Positions 1 to 12,589 are shown, counted from the stretch's first letter. The stretch: 64,000 bases of DNA from Dermatemys mawii (GCA_007922305.1 ML677351.1:10135558-10199557); one strand, 5' to 3'. Notes: generated from the sequence alone by a model not told the origin. Program-made: numbers and translations.

Positions 1-529
1 TATCTGTATGTATTTTCCACCGGACAGTACTTTCCTAAATTTGTATTGGTGATTCATTACATGGAGTTATTCCTTCTGGGTCCAGCATTGTATTAATGTA
101 CCAGGACTAAATTCAAGCCACAGCACAGTATTGCTGAAGATTTCCTCTTGTGAACAAGTTACAAAAATGAGGTCTTGACCATTTGGTGTTCTCCTATGAC
201 ACTTTTTCTAAGATGACATGTTTTAACACAGCTAAGTGTTAACATAGCTACGTTTTGACTTATGTAATCATATTTTGTCTTTTAAAATTTGTTCTGTGGT
301 TTCAAGAGCAGACAATGTTCTTTGCTTTTCGCTCTGAACTGCTCGCCAGTATATAAATACCTACACAGGGAGAACATATCTGATACTAAAGAACTCTTAA
401 TCTAGTAAACAAAAGCATAACAAAATCCAGTGGCTGGAAACTGAAATCAGAAAAATTCAAACTGGAAATAAGAGACACATTTTTAACAATGTGAATAATT
501 AGCTGCTAGAACAGCTTACAAAGAGTTGA
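1..529. other. No gene seen, AT-rich flank
   Basis: AT-rich sequence with stop codons in every frame. I recognise no repeat or RNA gene here. Confidence 0.5.
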
Positions 530-690
530 AGAACATTGAAGCCTTTAAATCAAGGCTGGATGTGCTTCAAAAAGACTTGGTCTATTTCAATCACTGGTTA
601 CTGTGTTTATTGAAAGAATTGCTGGGTGGAATGCATGGCTTGTGTTATAAAAGAGATCAGATTACTTGTTCATAAAGAACCCTTCTGGCT
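530..690 (+). mobile_element. CR1-type LINE 3' end fragment
   Basis: The stretch from AAGGCTGGATGTGCTTC through GAATTGCTGGGTGGAATGC to AACCCTTCTGGCTTTAAT follows the order of the 3' tail of CR1 LINEs, which are abundant in reptiles. Only the tail is present, which is normal because most CR1 copies are 5'-truncated. It is diverged and old. The family call is from memory of the consensus. Confidence 0.65.
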
Positions 691-694
691 TTAA

Positions 695-725
695 TATTAT
701 ATATATATATATATACACACACACA
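695..725. repeat. (AT)n(AC)n microsatellite
   Basis: A run of AT dinucleotides passes directly into AC dinucleotides, immediately after the CR1 tail. Microsatellites often start at LINE tails. Confidence 0.9.
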
Positions 726-726
726 T

Positions 727-1756
727 CTGTGAAACTGTTGTGTGCTCTGTTAAACAACTGTTGCATTCATCCCCAGCAATGGGTGGAGGGATACATACAT
801 ATCCCTCATCTATATTATACAGGTATTGTGAAGCTTAATTACTGAAAGCTCTCTAAAGTCAGTTAATATCCTCAGTTGAAGAACATATATGTATAATACA
901 AAGTATTAATAATATTTTGATTCTTTCAGATAACATTTCATCTTGATTCCTGCTCTCAACTCAAAATATATCACTGGACATTTTTATTCTCTCACTTCGG
1001 TAAATGTATATTTTTCTCGTCTGTTTCACTCTTTTCTCCCTCCTTCCGATATACTACATAATTATTTCATGCCTTTCCTTTTTTAAAACTTAGTTCCTAT
1101 GTATCCAATGGTTATTCCTTGTTTATCTCACTTTTTTTCCTGGGTGGTATGACCCTTCCTTCTCATTTAAAAAGCTATTTTAACATACCCAATATATTTC
1201 TAATTTTAAAAATAATTTCATTGTTTTATAAAGGGATGCACACAACAATTCGAAAACTGTATTGTGTGTGCTAGAGTTCTCAATGGAAAGAATTATTCAC
1301 CACCACCTGTTCATAGTGCAATGTTCACTATGGACCAATTGTCCAGAGACTATTGTTTCCTTTGTATTTAACGTGAAGAGTTTGCCTATTCTTTTAATAC
1401 TACTGATATAAAGCTATGTGGAAAAGGGCTGGAATATGTCATAATCAGACTGTTTATGGGGCTTTTTAACAATTAATTTCCTCTTTTTTTCCTTTTTTTT
1501 AAAAAAACATACTGAACTACAATTGTAATAGTCTAAACTGGTGAAAAATATGATCCAGAAAATATGCTCTTATTTTTTAAACTAATCTATATTTATCAGG
1601 AGTTGTTTGGCAGATACAGTTACTGTAATATTACAATCACGACCAGTTCTTTTCTTCCTGTAATACCTAGTGTAAAAACTGCAATGTGAACTCACTATTG
1701 CTGACCAAAGAATTATATAAATAATTCGCTAAATACAGGTGACTAAAAGTTTTGAT
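727..1756. other. No gene seen
   Basis: AT-rich non-coding sequence with homopolymer tracts (T and A runs near 1487-1506). No open frame of note and no repeat I recognise. Confidence 0.5.
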
Positions 1757-1901
1757 TATCAGAGGGGTAGCCATGTTAGTCTGTATCCACAAAAACGAGG
1801 AGTCCGACGGCACCTTAAAGACTTAGGATCTGAAGAAGTGGGTATTTTTACCCACAAAAGCTGATGCCCAAATAAATCTGTTAGTTTTTAAAGTGCCACC
1901 G
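1757..1901. mobile_element. Short PLE-derived insertion with imperfect target duplication
   Basis: Begins ATCAGAGGGGTAGCC and contains the terminal motifs shared by all PLE copies in this window (GGCACCTTAAAGACTT, GAAGTGGGTATTTTTACCCAC, TTAGTTTTTAAAGTGCCAC). The flanks AAAAGTTTTGAT (1745-1756) and AAAAGCTCTGAT (1902-1913) agree at 10 of 12 positions, consistent with an old 12-bp target duplication. There is no coding capacity: the element is reduced to its two ends. Confidence 0.7.
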
Positions 1902-1913
1902 AAAAGCTCTGAT

Positions 1914-3560
1914 GGTGACTTTGGGTCAAATCCTGCCCTCACACTGATGTAAACCTGTAGTTATCCTCATTAACTTCAGTGTAGTTATTCTGTGTCTACA
2001 TCATAGTTGCTGACAACAGAATTTGCCCCTTTATCACAGTAAAATAAGCAAAATAAATAAATAAACCAAGCAACTCAGAAAATCACCACAGCAATTTATC
2101 ATTAGGAAAAATTGCTATGAATTAGTAACAAAGAGGCATGTGAAAGATCAATTCAAGCAAATAAAACTACATCAAAACTATATTAAATGCAAAAAACCAC
2201 ATTAAACTAACTAACCACACTAAAACCACACAGTGAATACAAATTGAGAAATGAGAAAGGTATGAGTTCAATCCACAATGATAATCCATGTGCACTACAT
2301 ATTCGGTATGTTTAATGTGACACATTTTGTATAAAAAGATAACTTATTAAACTATCCATTTAATGGACATATTAAATAAATGAGATGTCTGGAAAGTAGC
2401 CAAGTTGCCACTGTTGTTGAAAAGTTACTTTTTGCAGTTCCTGACTTCTGATTACTTTCAGGATGTGACCTTAACAGTGCATTAAGAAAAAGCCAACTTA
2501 TTAAAGAGAAATAGGAAAAAAAAATTAAGAAACTACTAATACCTAATAATGTTAGTATTTGAAGTACAGTTCCACTCTGAAAACTAACTCATTTAAAAAG
2601 TGATATTGACTCTAACTGATTCAATGTAACATTTTAACAGATTTAGTTTCCTCTTTTACTCTTTTGTAAAATAAAAAATTACTTACAATTGACTTATACA
2701 TATAGGATTTGATTCTGCCTCCCTTACTTCTGCTGACATACTTTACTCCATAATTTTCATGGATTAGTCACTGAAAGAGATGCTATTCAGTGTGATTAAA
2801 AGTGACAGAGCCAGGATTTTTGTTATTTATCATTCCAGAATGTGTCCAGCAGGTTGAGACAATCAATTAAATAATATATAAATGGTGACTAACAAAAGCC
2901 TATATTGATAGAGTAAATGTAGCAGAGCTTACTGGTTTGTACAAGTGTGGTCCTTGTATAAAAAATAATAATAAAAATAAAAAAGAAGTCATGTTTCTAT
3001 GTACATCACATAAATATATTTTTTAATATTTGTATTTTTATCCATGGAAAATATAATAAATGGTTTATTAAACCATGGGTTAACTGGAATTATGCTAGGA
3101 AGTTTCCATGAAGAAGCTAAGGCTACTCAGTTGCGGGAAGCTAGTGCAAAAAAGGATGAAGGAGATCAGTGTTTATCTTATCACAGCCCAATAAAGCAAG
3201 TCCTGGAGCACATCTAATCTACTTACTAATAATAATAGAGCAATAAAATTATATTTGTTCCCCAAAATGATTCGGTATGGGCTAGTTCCACTACATCCGA
3301 TCAGGATCACCAGTTTCAGCACAGCCTCCTTAAGCTGAAATTTATTCACTCGAAACATCCAACAATTTCAAACAGAGAACAGATTTTTCAAATCTGACCA
3401 CTGATAAATCAAAAACAAATAAAAGGGTTAAAGCCACTGGCCTCCAGATTCCAATAATCCAACCCTTCAATAATCATAGAACTTTACTCCTTATGTAATC
3501 CTCTATCTATGAAATGAGATACTATCACTCAGATAAAAGTGAAAGAATCTGGCCCTGGAT
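1914..3560. other. No gene; small palindromic MITE remnant near its start
   Basis: At about 1918-2035 the sequence runs from GGGTCAAATCCTGCCC to CAACAGAATTTGCCCC, a weak palindrome like reptilian Chompy-type MITEs. The rest is AT-rich sequence with A-rich tracts (2038-2065, 2514-2525, 2958-2985) and no gene. The frame at 3173-3358 on the minus strand shows no domain. Confidence 0.4.
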
Positions 3561-3849
3561 ACCTTGCTCATTGAAAAGTGTTTGCTCAGCTCTAGTGATG
3601 AGCATGTGAAAAAAGGAGTAATAATGGTAACCATTCCACAGTTCCTTCATGGGCTCCCTTTTCTTGTTTCAAACATAAGCAGCTCATGTTCACTTTCAAG
3701 GCCATGCATTACTGAAATGTTTACTTCTGCCTCCAGTCAGACAATCATGCCAGCCTCCATTGCTCATGTGTTAAATTTTCGAAAAAGCACCTTTGCACCT
3801 TCTTCCATGTTACCTTTCACACTTGGGAGAATCTCCCCATAGACATCTA

Positions 3850-3995
3850 CAAAGCTAACTCTTTGTCCTCCTTCAAATCTCTCCTTCCAAAACTCTCCTT
3901 TGTGGTAATGCTTACAATTAGATTGTAAGCTTTTGGGGGCAGGGTCAGTCTTTCTGTTCAATATTTATATAGCACCTAATACTGTGGCATCCTTG
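3850..3995 (+). repeat. Probable ancient amniote SINE/LINE tail
   Basis: CCTCCTTCAAATCTCTCCTTCC followed by TTAGATTGTAAGCTTTTGGG, GGCAGGGTCAG and TATAGCACCTAATACTGTGG resembles a widely dispersed old amniote repeat tail of L2 or CR1 type. Short and diverged, so the exact family is uncertain. Confidence 0.45.
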
Positions 3996-4420
3996 TTCGT
4001 GAGTATGGCTGTCATCCCTCAGGTACAAGAAAATTAGGACATCTGGGATGATCCTGAATTCATAAAACTAGACGGCTCGCAATATGTACTGAGGAATCTT
4101 TCAGATTCCCCAGAACAGCTACCTCAAAAAAGGGTAATTTTGGGAAAACCTGGACAGGTGGCAACCCTATCCATGACTGTTGACCTGGCCTGCTTGTTAC
4201 TGTGAACAGTATAGACATACCTATAAATATTTAAAAATGTACTGAAATTAGAATTGAATCAGGCCCACAAAGACAGGATGATAAGTCTCTGAAAAGTTGT
4301 GATTTTCCTCTACAGGACCTCACTCTTGCAACTATTAATTAGTCAAAGCTCCTACTGACTTCATACAAGGGATTTTGGCCTGAATAAGAAATGCATCACC
4401 AGGCCTCGGGCAATGTTATG

Positions 4421-4510
4421 GGGCCAGATTTTCAACAGATATAAATCAGCATAGTTTAACTGAGGTCAATGAAGCTACATTCACTTACACCAGCTGATGA
4501 TCTGGCCTCA
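4421..4510. mobile_element. Palindromic MITE (Chompy type)
   Basis: Bounded by GGCCAGAT and its complement ATCTGGCC, with ATAAATCAGCATAGTTTAA on the left half and TTCACTTACACCAGCTG on the right. This is the layout of the small palindromic Chompy MITEs known from reptiles. Non-coding. The family name is from memory. Confidence 0.5.
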
Positions 4511-4999
4511 AGTGTCTGTAGGGATGATGTATATGTTGGCACTTTTAGGTGGTGGGAAGCAATGTGTACTGTTATGATTTTGATACCAGACTTGGATAAA
4601 TTGTATTGTATCCTAAAACACACTACATATGCTGCTGCTGCAGTGATAAAAAAAAGCCAACTTGTTGGCATTATGCTTCTGGAGGTTGTTGTGATAGGTG
4701 TAGGAGCTGCCAGTAATATTTTATTAATATTATATGTCCAACTGTTTGTAATCATACAAACAACAAAATTCAAACAGTTAATTCCAGCAGGAGTCAACTG
4801 CACATACCCAAGAAAGTGGACAAAAGCTTTGGATAGATCCATTTACCGATACTTCAGAGGATAGTGCAGGTGTCACTTGCTGTGGAGTTTCATCTCCACC
4901 TATGGATGATGTATAAAACGGAATATAGACCTCCAATTTCTTTCCTTGGAATGTGAGTCTCAAATTCAAAGTCCACCTATAACAGTAAATGTTCATATT

Positions 5000-6699
5000 C
5001 CGCGTGGGGATCTCTCATACAGTATGGAGATAGTGTTAACAGTCAATGAATAGATGTTTTAGTTTCCACTCAAAAACTAAGTGCTAAACAAAAGGTGCCA
5101 TTTACTGCTATTATTTTATTTTATATTATTTTATATTATTATTTTGCAATTATTGCAGGCAGTGCCCAAAAGAAATTTAAAGAGTCATTTTTTTAAAAAA
5201 TAGACACCAAGCAGAATACAAAACTTCATGACTCTCAAAAGTAACTCAATTACCTGTTTGTGGATACAGATATAATTGTTATATATTTAATCAGTTATCT
5301 GTGCATGTATGTATGTGTAACCTAATTACCTATTTTGGGAAAGTGCAGCCCTTAATGACAGTATTTAGTAATAGTCAAATTCCTGAATTACTTTTTGACT
5401 AGATTTATTTAATGAAAAATCTCTGCATTTGCCTCCTAGAATAGCACTAGAACCATGTAGGTTTCCATAGAGAGAGAGACTTTATAGTAATGAAACCTAT
5501 AAATTAAACACTAAGAACCAGATTCTGTTTATAGTTACATTCATGTTATCCCATTGCCTTCAAATAGGTTTGAGTGTGTGTGAAAGGAGCAGAATTTACA
5601 TACAGAAACTGAGAGACTAAAAAGAAGTTGAGAGAATAGCCAACACCTTTGGCATGGTGGATATGACTGCAAAACAAAGCCCACCATTGCACAAACCCTT
5701 AGCTAAATGCTATAAATCATGCATTACAACTCTTCTGTTGATATTGTGAAAATAATTATGATCGTGAGCTGTCAGAGAGATTCAGTGCCCCACTTATGTT
5801 TATCACCAACTGACAACCTACCTAGACAAACCATTTTAAACTACAAGCTTCCTACAACACTAATGAGCTATTAAAGAAAAAAAAATATAGCTCCCATGAG
5901 TAGCAGGCACAGAATCATACTGTAACATTTCTATAAACAGTAAATCTTTACATATGCCTATTGGCAATGACGTGCCACAAATGTCAGTATAAAAATCTTG
6001 TTCTCCAGCTTCAACAATAATACTCCATTACATTTACAGTGTGCAAACTAAATCTACTGTATACATACAAAAAGTATTTATTTCATAAAGACTGAGATTT
6101 TATCTGCAGTAAGGAATGAAGGAAGGGGTTCACATTACTATTAAGAGCCCTCCTGAAGATTTCAGCAGCGTCTCCATGAAGACCTTATCTCTGTTTTCAG
6201 TGAAAAGTGTAAAAAAAAAATGAAATGCTGACCATGAAACAGTGTCACAATCTCTGTCATACTGTGTGCTGAGACGTAACCGTTTGTCACAATGTTATAT
6301 ACACTGCAGGATCTCATTGAGGTGTCATGCCCTGAAAACCCATTCCTTCAGCCAAGAATGAGACACAATAAAACAGGGGTCTGTGCTACTAAAGAAAAAT
6401 TGTTTTGTTTGTCAGGAATGTTGAGAATTGTAACTTCACTCAAAAGAGCACTCTCCCCCATATTATCTTAGCACAGTTTGTCAAATGCACAGATAAACCG
6501 AGAAATAGAGTTTTGGGGGGTTTATTTATTGTGGGGTATAGTATTTCAAAAATAATATATTTTGACATATTGCTTTCATTTGTCTACAATACCTGGGACA
6601 CACTGTAGCTAATAGCCCTCATGAACCAGAAGTCTAGATAAATGTAAGAGTCAATCATCTGGTAATCAAATTGGACTATGGCGCCAAAGACAAAACAAT
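5000..6699. other. No gene; low-complexity patches
   Basis: Contains an ATTTTATTTTATATT-rich patch at about 5107-5150 and an (AG)n patch near 5470. A stretch at 5510-5595 (AACCAGATTCTG to GGAGCAGAATTT) looks like another palindromic MITE remnant. No supported gene. Confidence 0.4.
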
Positions 6700-7060
6700 T
6701 AATGGCACATTAGTCAAGGCAGAGCTGATGGTCAGAACCTGGGATCAGAAGCCAAAAGCAAATACTGATAGATGAGCCACAGACATGGTCCTGGAAGCAG
6801 AGCTGGAGGTCTGGGATTGGAAGCTGAATGCCAGGCCAGGGGGTGAGCCAGACATGCAGTTGGGAAGCAGAGCAGGGGTCAGAGCCAGAAATGTCCAGGA
6901 TGGAGAGAGCAGAAACTGAAGCAGGCACAAGAACAGATGGGGCAGGAGCAGACACAGGAAGCAGGACTCAATGGAGTTGTGGGCATGGAACATATTGAGT
7001 GATCCAGCAGCAGCCAGTGAGCTCTGGCTGCTGCTGGATCAAGTAGTAGTTAGGTCTGGC
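6700..7060. repeat. Composition-biased dispersed repeat, possible LTR remnant
   Basis: A run of imperfect units built on CAGAGC, GGTC(A/T) and GGAAGCAG in purine-rich sequence. The minus strand shows open frames only because of the base bias. A pyrimidine-rich stretch of the opposite sense at 12590-12860 has the same flavour, suggesting a dispersed repeat. No family assigned. Confidence 0.35.
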
Positions 7061-7264
7061 CCTCCAACAATCAGGAAATGCAATTGATCAGGCATCCTCT
7101 GCCAGGATCAGCTGCGTCTAGTGTATTTCAAAGAGATTGACTCTGCTGCATCTCCGTCTCTAATGGTACCTTCCCCTTAAGGGCACCTTCTAGGCTTATC
7201 ACGGGTGCACTGTATGTTGACCCAAGTTGCCCAACTCCTTGGTGTTGAGCAGGGGGGAGGGATA

Positions 7265-7920
7265 TGTGACGGAGTCAGACCAGAAGGATATAGGAGAGTG
7301 CTGGAAGGCAGGTATATTAGTCTGAGGATGTGCAGGTCCCTGTTCCCTGGATAGCCAAACAAAGGCTACTCCAGGCCAATCAAGACACCTGGGGCCAATT
7401 AAGAACCTTCTAGAAAGGAGTAGAAACAGCTAGCCTGATTGGAACACCTGAAGCCAATCAGGGACTGGCTGAAACAAGAGAAAAACCTCCCAGTTAGTCA
7501 GGTGGGCTGTGAGTGTCAGGAGCTGTGGAAGGAAGCTGTGCTGTTGGTGAGACTGAGTGGTGGACAACTTATCATACAGAAGGAAGGAGGCCCTGAGGTA
7601 GGGGTGAAGTGGAGTTTGAAGAAGCGGGAACTGCTGTGGGGAAGTAGCCCAGGGAATTGTATTGTGTTTTGTGGATAAAAGTTCAGCCATCTTAGCTGAT
7701 ACTATTAGGGTCCCTGGGCTGGAGCCTGGAGTAGAGGGCGGGCCCGGGCTCCCCCCTTTTTCCACCTTCCATACTGGCCTGTGATGAAGGTAACTCACTA
7801 GATGGTGACTCTTGCCAATTATACTGAGCAAGGGAGGTCACTCTGGGGCCTAGATGAGTTTCTGAGGCCCCTAAATCTGCCTCGCACGACCCACAAGTAC
7901 AAACTTGGAGCTTTGTCACA
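7265..7920 (+). mobile_element. Solo LTR (Ty3/gypsy-like)
   Basis: Starts TGTGACGGAGTCAGACC and ends CTTTGTCACA, giving the TG...CA ends of an LTR. It contains the CCAATCA-type repeats (GGCCAATCAAGACACC, AAGCCAATCAGGGACTGG) that I associate with a common turtle LTR. GGATA occurs at 7260-7264 and again at 7923-7927, two bases beyond the right end, possibly an imperfect 5-bp target duplication. It sits against the truncated end of a gypsy pol that runs in the opposite direction, so it probably inserted into that copy. Confidence 0.6.
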
Positions 7921-7924
7921 CTGG

Positions 7925-9125
7925 ATAGGAAACCAAGCCCCCTTTCAAAGATGTCTACATTCTTCAAATTCTTCTTTGATTGCGGCAGTTCCTTGTCCCA
8001 GCTAACACAGGTTTTCCCAATGGGGGTCAGCGTACATGAATAATATGCACCAATATGGAGTTGGTTATTGTGGCCTGCATTATATGAAATTACAACCCTG
8101 ATTGCAAAGTTCAAGGCATCTGCTTCACAAAGGTATGGCGGGGTCTGGATGCAGAAGAAATGGCAGTTAAAGTAAAGACTTTCTTTGGTTGATTGAAGAC
8201 AGACTGTACTTGTAGTGAGGCCAAGTGGCCTCCCTCCAAGCGAGTAAGCGAGGATCCACTACAGTACTTTGCCGACCAGATAAAAAGAATCTGTTATTGG
8301 AGGAATGCAGTTACTGGTGCTACTAGTTAGGAGAATCCTTTAAATGAAACACTGAAAACAATATGCAAATCTGAGAAAATGCAGAACCTCCTTCACTTCC
8401 TGTGGAGAGAGACATTTATCGGGGTCCATTGTTAGTCTCCTGGGAAAAATGATATAACCTAGAACTTGATAATGGCTTTGTTGAATTCACATTTCTCTGT
8501 TTTGGCATAAAGGACTGTCTACCAAAGTCTGTCAAGAAGAAGGTGAATGTGTTTTTCTGGTTTTCAGAGAAGACAAGCTTAACATCTAAGTAAACAACAA
8601 CAAATTTGTCTGGCATGTCCTAAAAAATGACATTCACAAAATGCTGAAACATAGTCAGAGCATTACACAGTCTGAATGGCATAACTAAATATTTAAAATG
8701 CCAGCAGTATGTGCGAAACACTGTTTTCCATTCATTGCTTTCCTTGGCACAAACCAGATTGCACACTCCGAGAAGGTCCAGTTTATAAGAAATCCTGGCC
8801 AAGCAAAGTCTTTTGAAAAGTTCATTAGTCAGTGGCAAAAGATAGCAATTTCAAACTGTCACAGTATTCAAAGCTGAGTAATCAACACAGGGCTGCAAGA
8901 AGCTATATTATTTTTTGCCATGAGAATGACTAGAACCCCTACCAAAGAGGTTGAAGGCTAGATAAACTCCTTCTCTAAAGTCTCCTAGAGGCATTCCTGG
9001 AGCATCTAGAGTTCTGGTTCCAGGAGGGAGTAAATGCGGCCAAAGGGAATGTCAACCCCAGCCTGCAGGTCAATGGGGCAGTCATAACTGTGATGCAGCA
9101 GCAGCATCACATCTGCCCTCATTTT
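7925..9125 (-). pseudogene. Ty3/gypsy pol fragment (reverse transcriptase to RNase H), broken
   Basis: Reading leftwards on the minus strand, pieces in several frames follow the order of a gypsy Pol: the region before the RT (ending near 8890), the RT palm with EYLVMPFGL-like and FQHFVN motifs (8620-8838), the metal-binding box (8560-8616), the connection domain, and an RNase H segment with a VEADA-type box (7940-8114). The metal-binding box reads YLDV instead of YLDD, losing one catalytic aspartate. Stops and frameshifts separate the pieces, so this is a dead copy. Its right end abuts a CR1 element, and its left end abuts an LTR lying in the other orientation. Confidence 0.75.
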
Positions 9126-10405
9126 GTCAAATTATTAAAGAGTCTTTTCATAAGTACCTACAACATAAGAAATACCCAGCATGGATTTGTCAAAAGAAAT
9201 CATGCTAAATCAACCTAAATTTCTTCTCTGCCAGGGTTACTGGCATGGGGGGGGGGACCAGTAGATGTGATATATCTAAAGTTTAGGAAGGGTTTTATTA
9301 CTGTCTCACATGTCATAAGCAAACTAGAAATGTGATCTAGATTAAATTGTTATAAGGTGGAGATACAACCAGTTGCAAAACCACACTCCAAAAGTAGTTT
9401 GCAATAGTTTGATGTCAAACTGGGAAGGCGTACCTAGTGAAGTTCTGCAGGGGTCATTCCTGACTCTGGTATTACTTTTGTTAATGACTTGGATAACAGA
9501 ATGGATAGTATGCTTACAAAATCTGAAGATGACATGAAGCTGGGAGGGATTGCATACACTCTGCAGAAGAGGCTTAGAATTTAAAATGACTTTGACAAAT
9601 TGGAGAATTGGTCTGAAATCAACAAGATGAAATTCAATAGAGACAATTGCCAGGTATTACACTTAGCAAGGAAAAATAAAACGTATAACTTTAAAATGTG
9701 GAAAAACTGGCCATGTCATATTATGCTAAAAGACATCTGGAGATTATAGTGGATCACAAATTGAATATGGGCCAGCTGTGTGAAGCAGCTGCAGAAAAGA
9801 ATATCATTTGGGGGGTATCAATTGGAGTGTTGTATGTAAGACATAGGAAATAATTTTTCCACTCTGCTCATCACTGGTGAGACCTCATCTAGAGTATTGT
9901 GTCCAGTTCTGGACCCCACACTTTGTGTAAGGGTGGATAAATTGTAGAGACTCCAGAGAAGAGCAACAAAAAAGATAAAGGGTTTAGAAAAACTGATCTA
10001 TAAACTGATCTATAAGGAAAGGTTAAAAAAAACTGGTTTAGTCTTAAAAAAAGAAGACTGAGGGATGGGGGATCTAATAAGAGTCTTCAAATACGTTAAG
10101 GGCTCTTTTAAAGAGGATAGTGATCAGTTGTTCTCCACACCCACTGAAGGTAGGACAAGAAGTAATGGGCTTAATCTGCAGCAAAGGAGATTTACATTAG
10201 ATGTTAGAAAAAGCTTTCTATATAAAGGTAGTTAAGTTCTGAAATAGGCTTCCAGGGGAGGTTGTGAAATCCCCAATATTTTTAAAAACAGATTGGAAAA
10301 ACACCAGTCATGGATGGTCTAGATTTGCTTGGTCCTGCTTCAGGACACGGCACTGGACTCGATGACCTCTAAAGGTCCCTTCCAGGATACATTTCTATGA
10401 TTATA
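9126..10405 (+). pseudogene. CR1 LINE, 3' half of reverse transcriptase plus 3' UTR
   Basis: The plus strand follows the CR1 ORF2 3' part: a stretch like CAGCATGGATTTGTCAAA, then a segment encoding remnants of GVPQGSVLGP-like and FVNDLD-like RT blocks (about 9430-9500), an ASKW-like block (about 9690-9720), and the typical tail GACTCGATGACCTCTAAAGG, TCCCTTCCAGG, TTTCTATGAT. Many stops and frameshifts make it inactive. It has the usual 5' truncation. A G run of 10 at 9247-9256 lies in a decayed region. Confidence 0.85.
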
Positions 10406-10980
10406 TAAATCAGAGTAACTCAACCGAAACCAGTTGACTCATATCTGGTAATGAGCGCAGAATTCAGCCTGAATGCCTAGCTTTCTAAGATATTTATACT
10501 AACAAGAACTTTGTAACCAGTTTTCCTCAATATTCACCCAGACCTAATCTCACTAATGGAAGAACTTCAGACATACACAGTAATCCTACCTTCTCACATC
10601 TTCTTTTCTCTGAAATAGTGTGTGCACATGAGAGAGTTCTGCAATTGAAATATTAATATTGTTGAGGGCAATGTTATATCTACGGAACAGTGGTTGTGTA
10701 TATTGCCCCCGTAACAGGAGCATCAGTCAAAGTCTCATGGTCTCAGTTCCTGTAAATCCGGTTTAAAAATAAATAAATAGAAAATAGAAACAATTGTTCT
10801 GATCTCAGCCTTGAGAAAATAATACAATCATGGGGGTTATCTTGGCCATCAGACCCCAAATGTAATAAAATAAATACAGGGCAACTTCAGCTTCCATAGC
10901 ACAATTATCCCTGGTCTCCTCCACCCAAAAAAACCCTGGGTAAAAATTTCATGAATTTTAATACCAGAAGGAATCACTAT

Positions 10981-11277
10981 GGGTATGTCTTCACTACACA
11001 CCGGATCGGCAGGTAGTGATCGAACTTTTGGCAATCAATTTATCGTGTCTCATTAAGACACAATAAATTGATTGCAAAAGGTGCTCTCATCGACTCTGGA
11101 ACTCCAGCTCACCAAGAGGTACAAGCTGGAGTGGACAGGGGAGCCCGCTGCCAACCGCTGCCACTGTGAGGATGGCAGGTAAGTCAGCCGAAGATGTGCC
11201 GACTTCAGCTACGTTATTCATGTAACTGAAGTTGCATATCTTCAGTTGATTCCTCCCCCTTCTGTAGACGACCACTC
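10981..11277. mobile_element. Harbinger-type MITE with internal hairpin
   Basis: Starts GGGTATGTCTTCACTACA, the usual reptile Harbinger MITE terminus, and ends GTAGACGACCACTC, a diverged complement. Internal blocks GGCAGGTAGTGATCGA, GGGGAGCCCGCTGCC and GAGGATGGCAGGTAAGTCAG recur in the MITE at 25382-25820, so the two are the same family. A near-perfect hairpin at 11031-11075 (stem GCAATCAATTTAT) lies inside. Its target duplication is no longer readable. Confidence 0.7.
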
Positions 11278-12224
11278 AGATCATCTAGTTTGACCAGTAT
11301 GATCATCTAGTATACGACAGGCCACCAAATTTCACCCACTGATTCCTGCATCAAGCCCATAACTTCCAGTCGACATAAAACACATCTTTTAGAAAGGCAT
11401 CCAGTCTTGATGGGGATTTTAAGTGACACAGAATAAGATGTAATGAAAGCCAGTAAGCATATGTGCATAAGGCACTTACATGCATGTAACCACTATCTTA
11501 CTGTGGTTGTAGTCTCTGGCAGTAGCGTAGCCTTTTTAGTTCAGGATAAGAAGCTAATTTCCTTATTTAGTCCTTGTACCCCAAGTATGGGTCAGGAAGA
11601 AATTAGACACCTTCTCTGTCCATTCAGGCTTTCCCCCTACTGAAGGGGCACAGCAGACAGATCTACATCTCAGCAGCTTGACATGTTACAACTGCCATCT
11701 CTTCCTGTCAGATCTGGCGTCTCAGGCCATCTTTAGATAGCTCTCTTCTTTTCCATCCTTCCTGGGCCACAAAGGGTCAAGACACATGCACCCTATCACA
11801 GCCCCCAGCAGTGTTGCCATTCCAGTTCCAGAAATCATCCCAGCAAGTTTAAACTATGCCTAGTCATTCTCTCCATCATTTAGTATCTCTCCTACCTTTT
11901 ATAGCTTGTTTCCCATAACCCTAGCACAAAATTATGTTAATAGTTTTATTACTATTTATTTATTATTGCAGATAATCTCCATCATATTTGCTATATGAGG
12001 CAGAACTTATTTCAGATGCTTGTAGTTCAGCCAAAACTTATCTAGTACCTGACTTTCTGAAGTTGAGTCTCTCTAAGCCATATAAAAAGCCACATACTAC
12101 CAAAGCAATTACTGAGTAGTTACATTTTCAGCATATATTCTCTAGTACTAAATAGAATGCCCATTGTGTAGATTTCTAGTAGTCTGTAATCTCCATTCTT
12201 CAAATCAAATATTTCCTTATATAT
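11278..12224. other. No gene seen
   Basis: AT-rich sequence with no supported gene. The ORF at 11443-11643 has no recognisable domain. TTATTACTATTTATTTATTATTG near 11945 is low complexity. Confidence 0.4.
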
Positions 12225-12420
12225 AGGAACTGCCTTTCCTGTTCAGAGCAGTGGTCTATCTAGTCCAGTATCCTTTCTCCCAAAAGAAATCAATAATAAA
12301 TTCTTCTGAGGAAGATATGAAACCTGCCTGTAAAGAAGATTGTTTCCACCAGCATCAGGAAATTAATGGTTAACCTATGCCCTTAACAGTGAGGCACTTG
12401 AGAAAACCGAACTCAGCTCC
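12225..12420 (+). repeat. Dispersed reptile repeat
   Basis: GGAACTGCCTTTCCTGTTC, GTGGTCTATCTAGTCCAGTA and TCCTTTCTCCCA match a motif recurring at 48630-48705 (CCAATGGTTTATCTAGCCCA). Both are diverged copies of one common dispersed repeat. Family not assigned. Confidence 0.45.
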
Positions 12421-12589
12421 CATGTGGCACTCTGGTAGGACAACCAAATCAATTTATTTCATTTTTGACAAAATATTTGTCAAGAATTTGTCTGTCTCGA
12501 GACTTGGTCACCTGGCAACCCAGTGAGCACTCACTAAGTGCTCCCTGATTGGACAGAAGAGCCAGCAGATCATCATTTAAGCTTTACAG

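Noticed and set aside
4456..4864. Overlapping 128- and 131-codon frames on both strands
   Set aside because: Part is a palindromic MITE and the frames mirror each other. No domain found.
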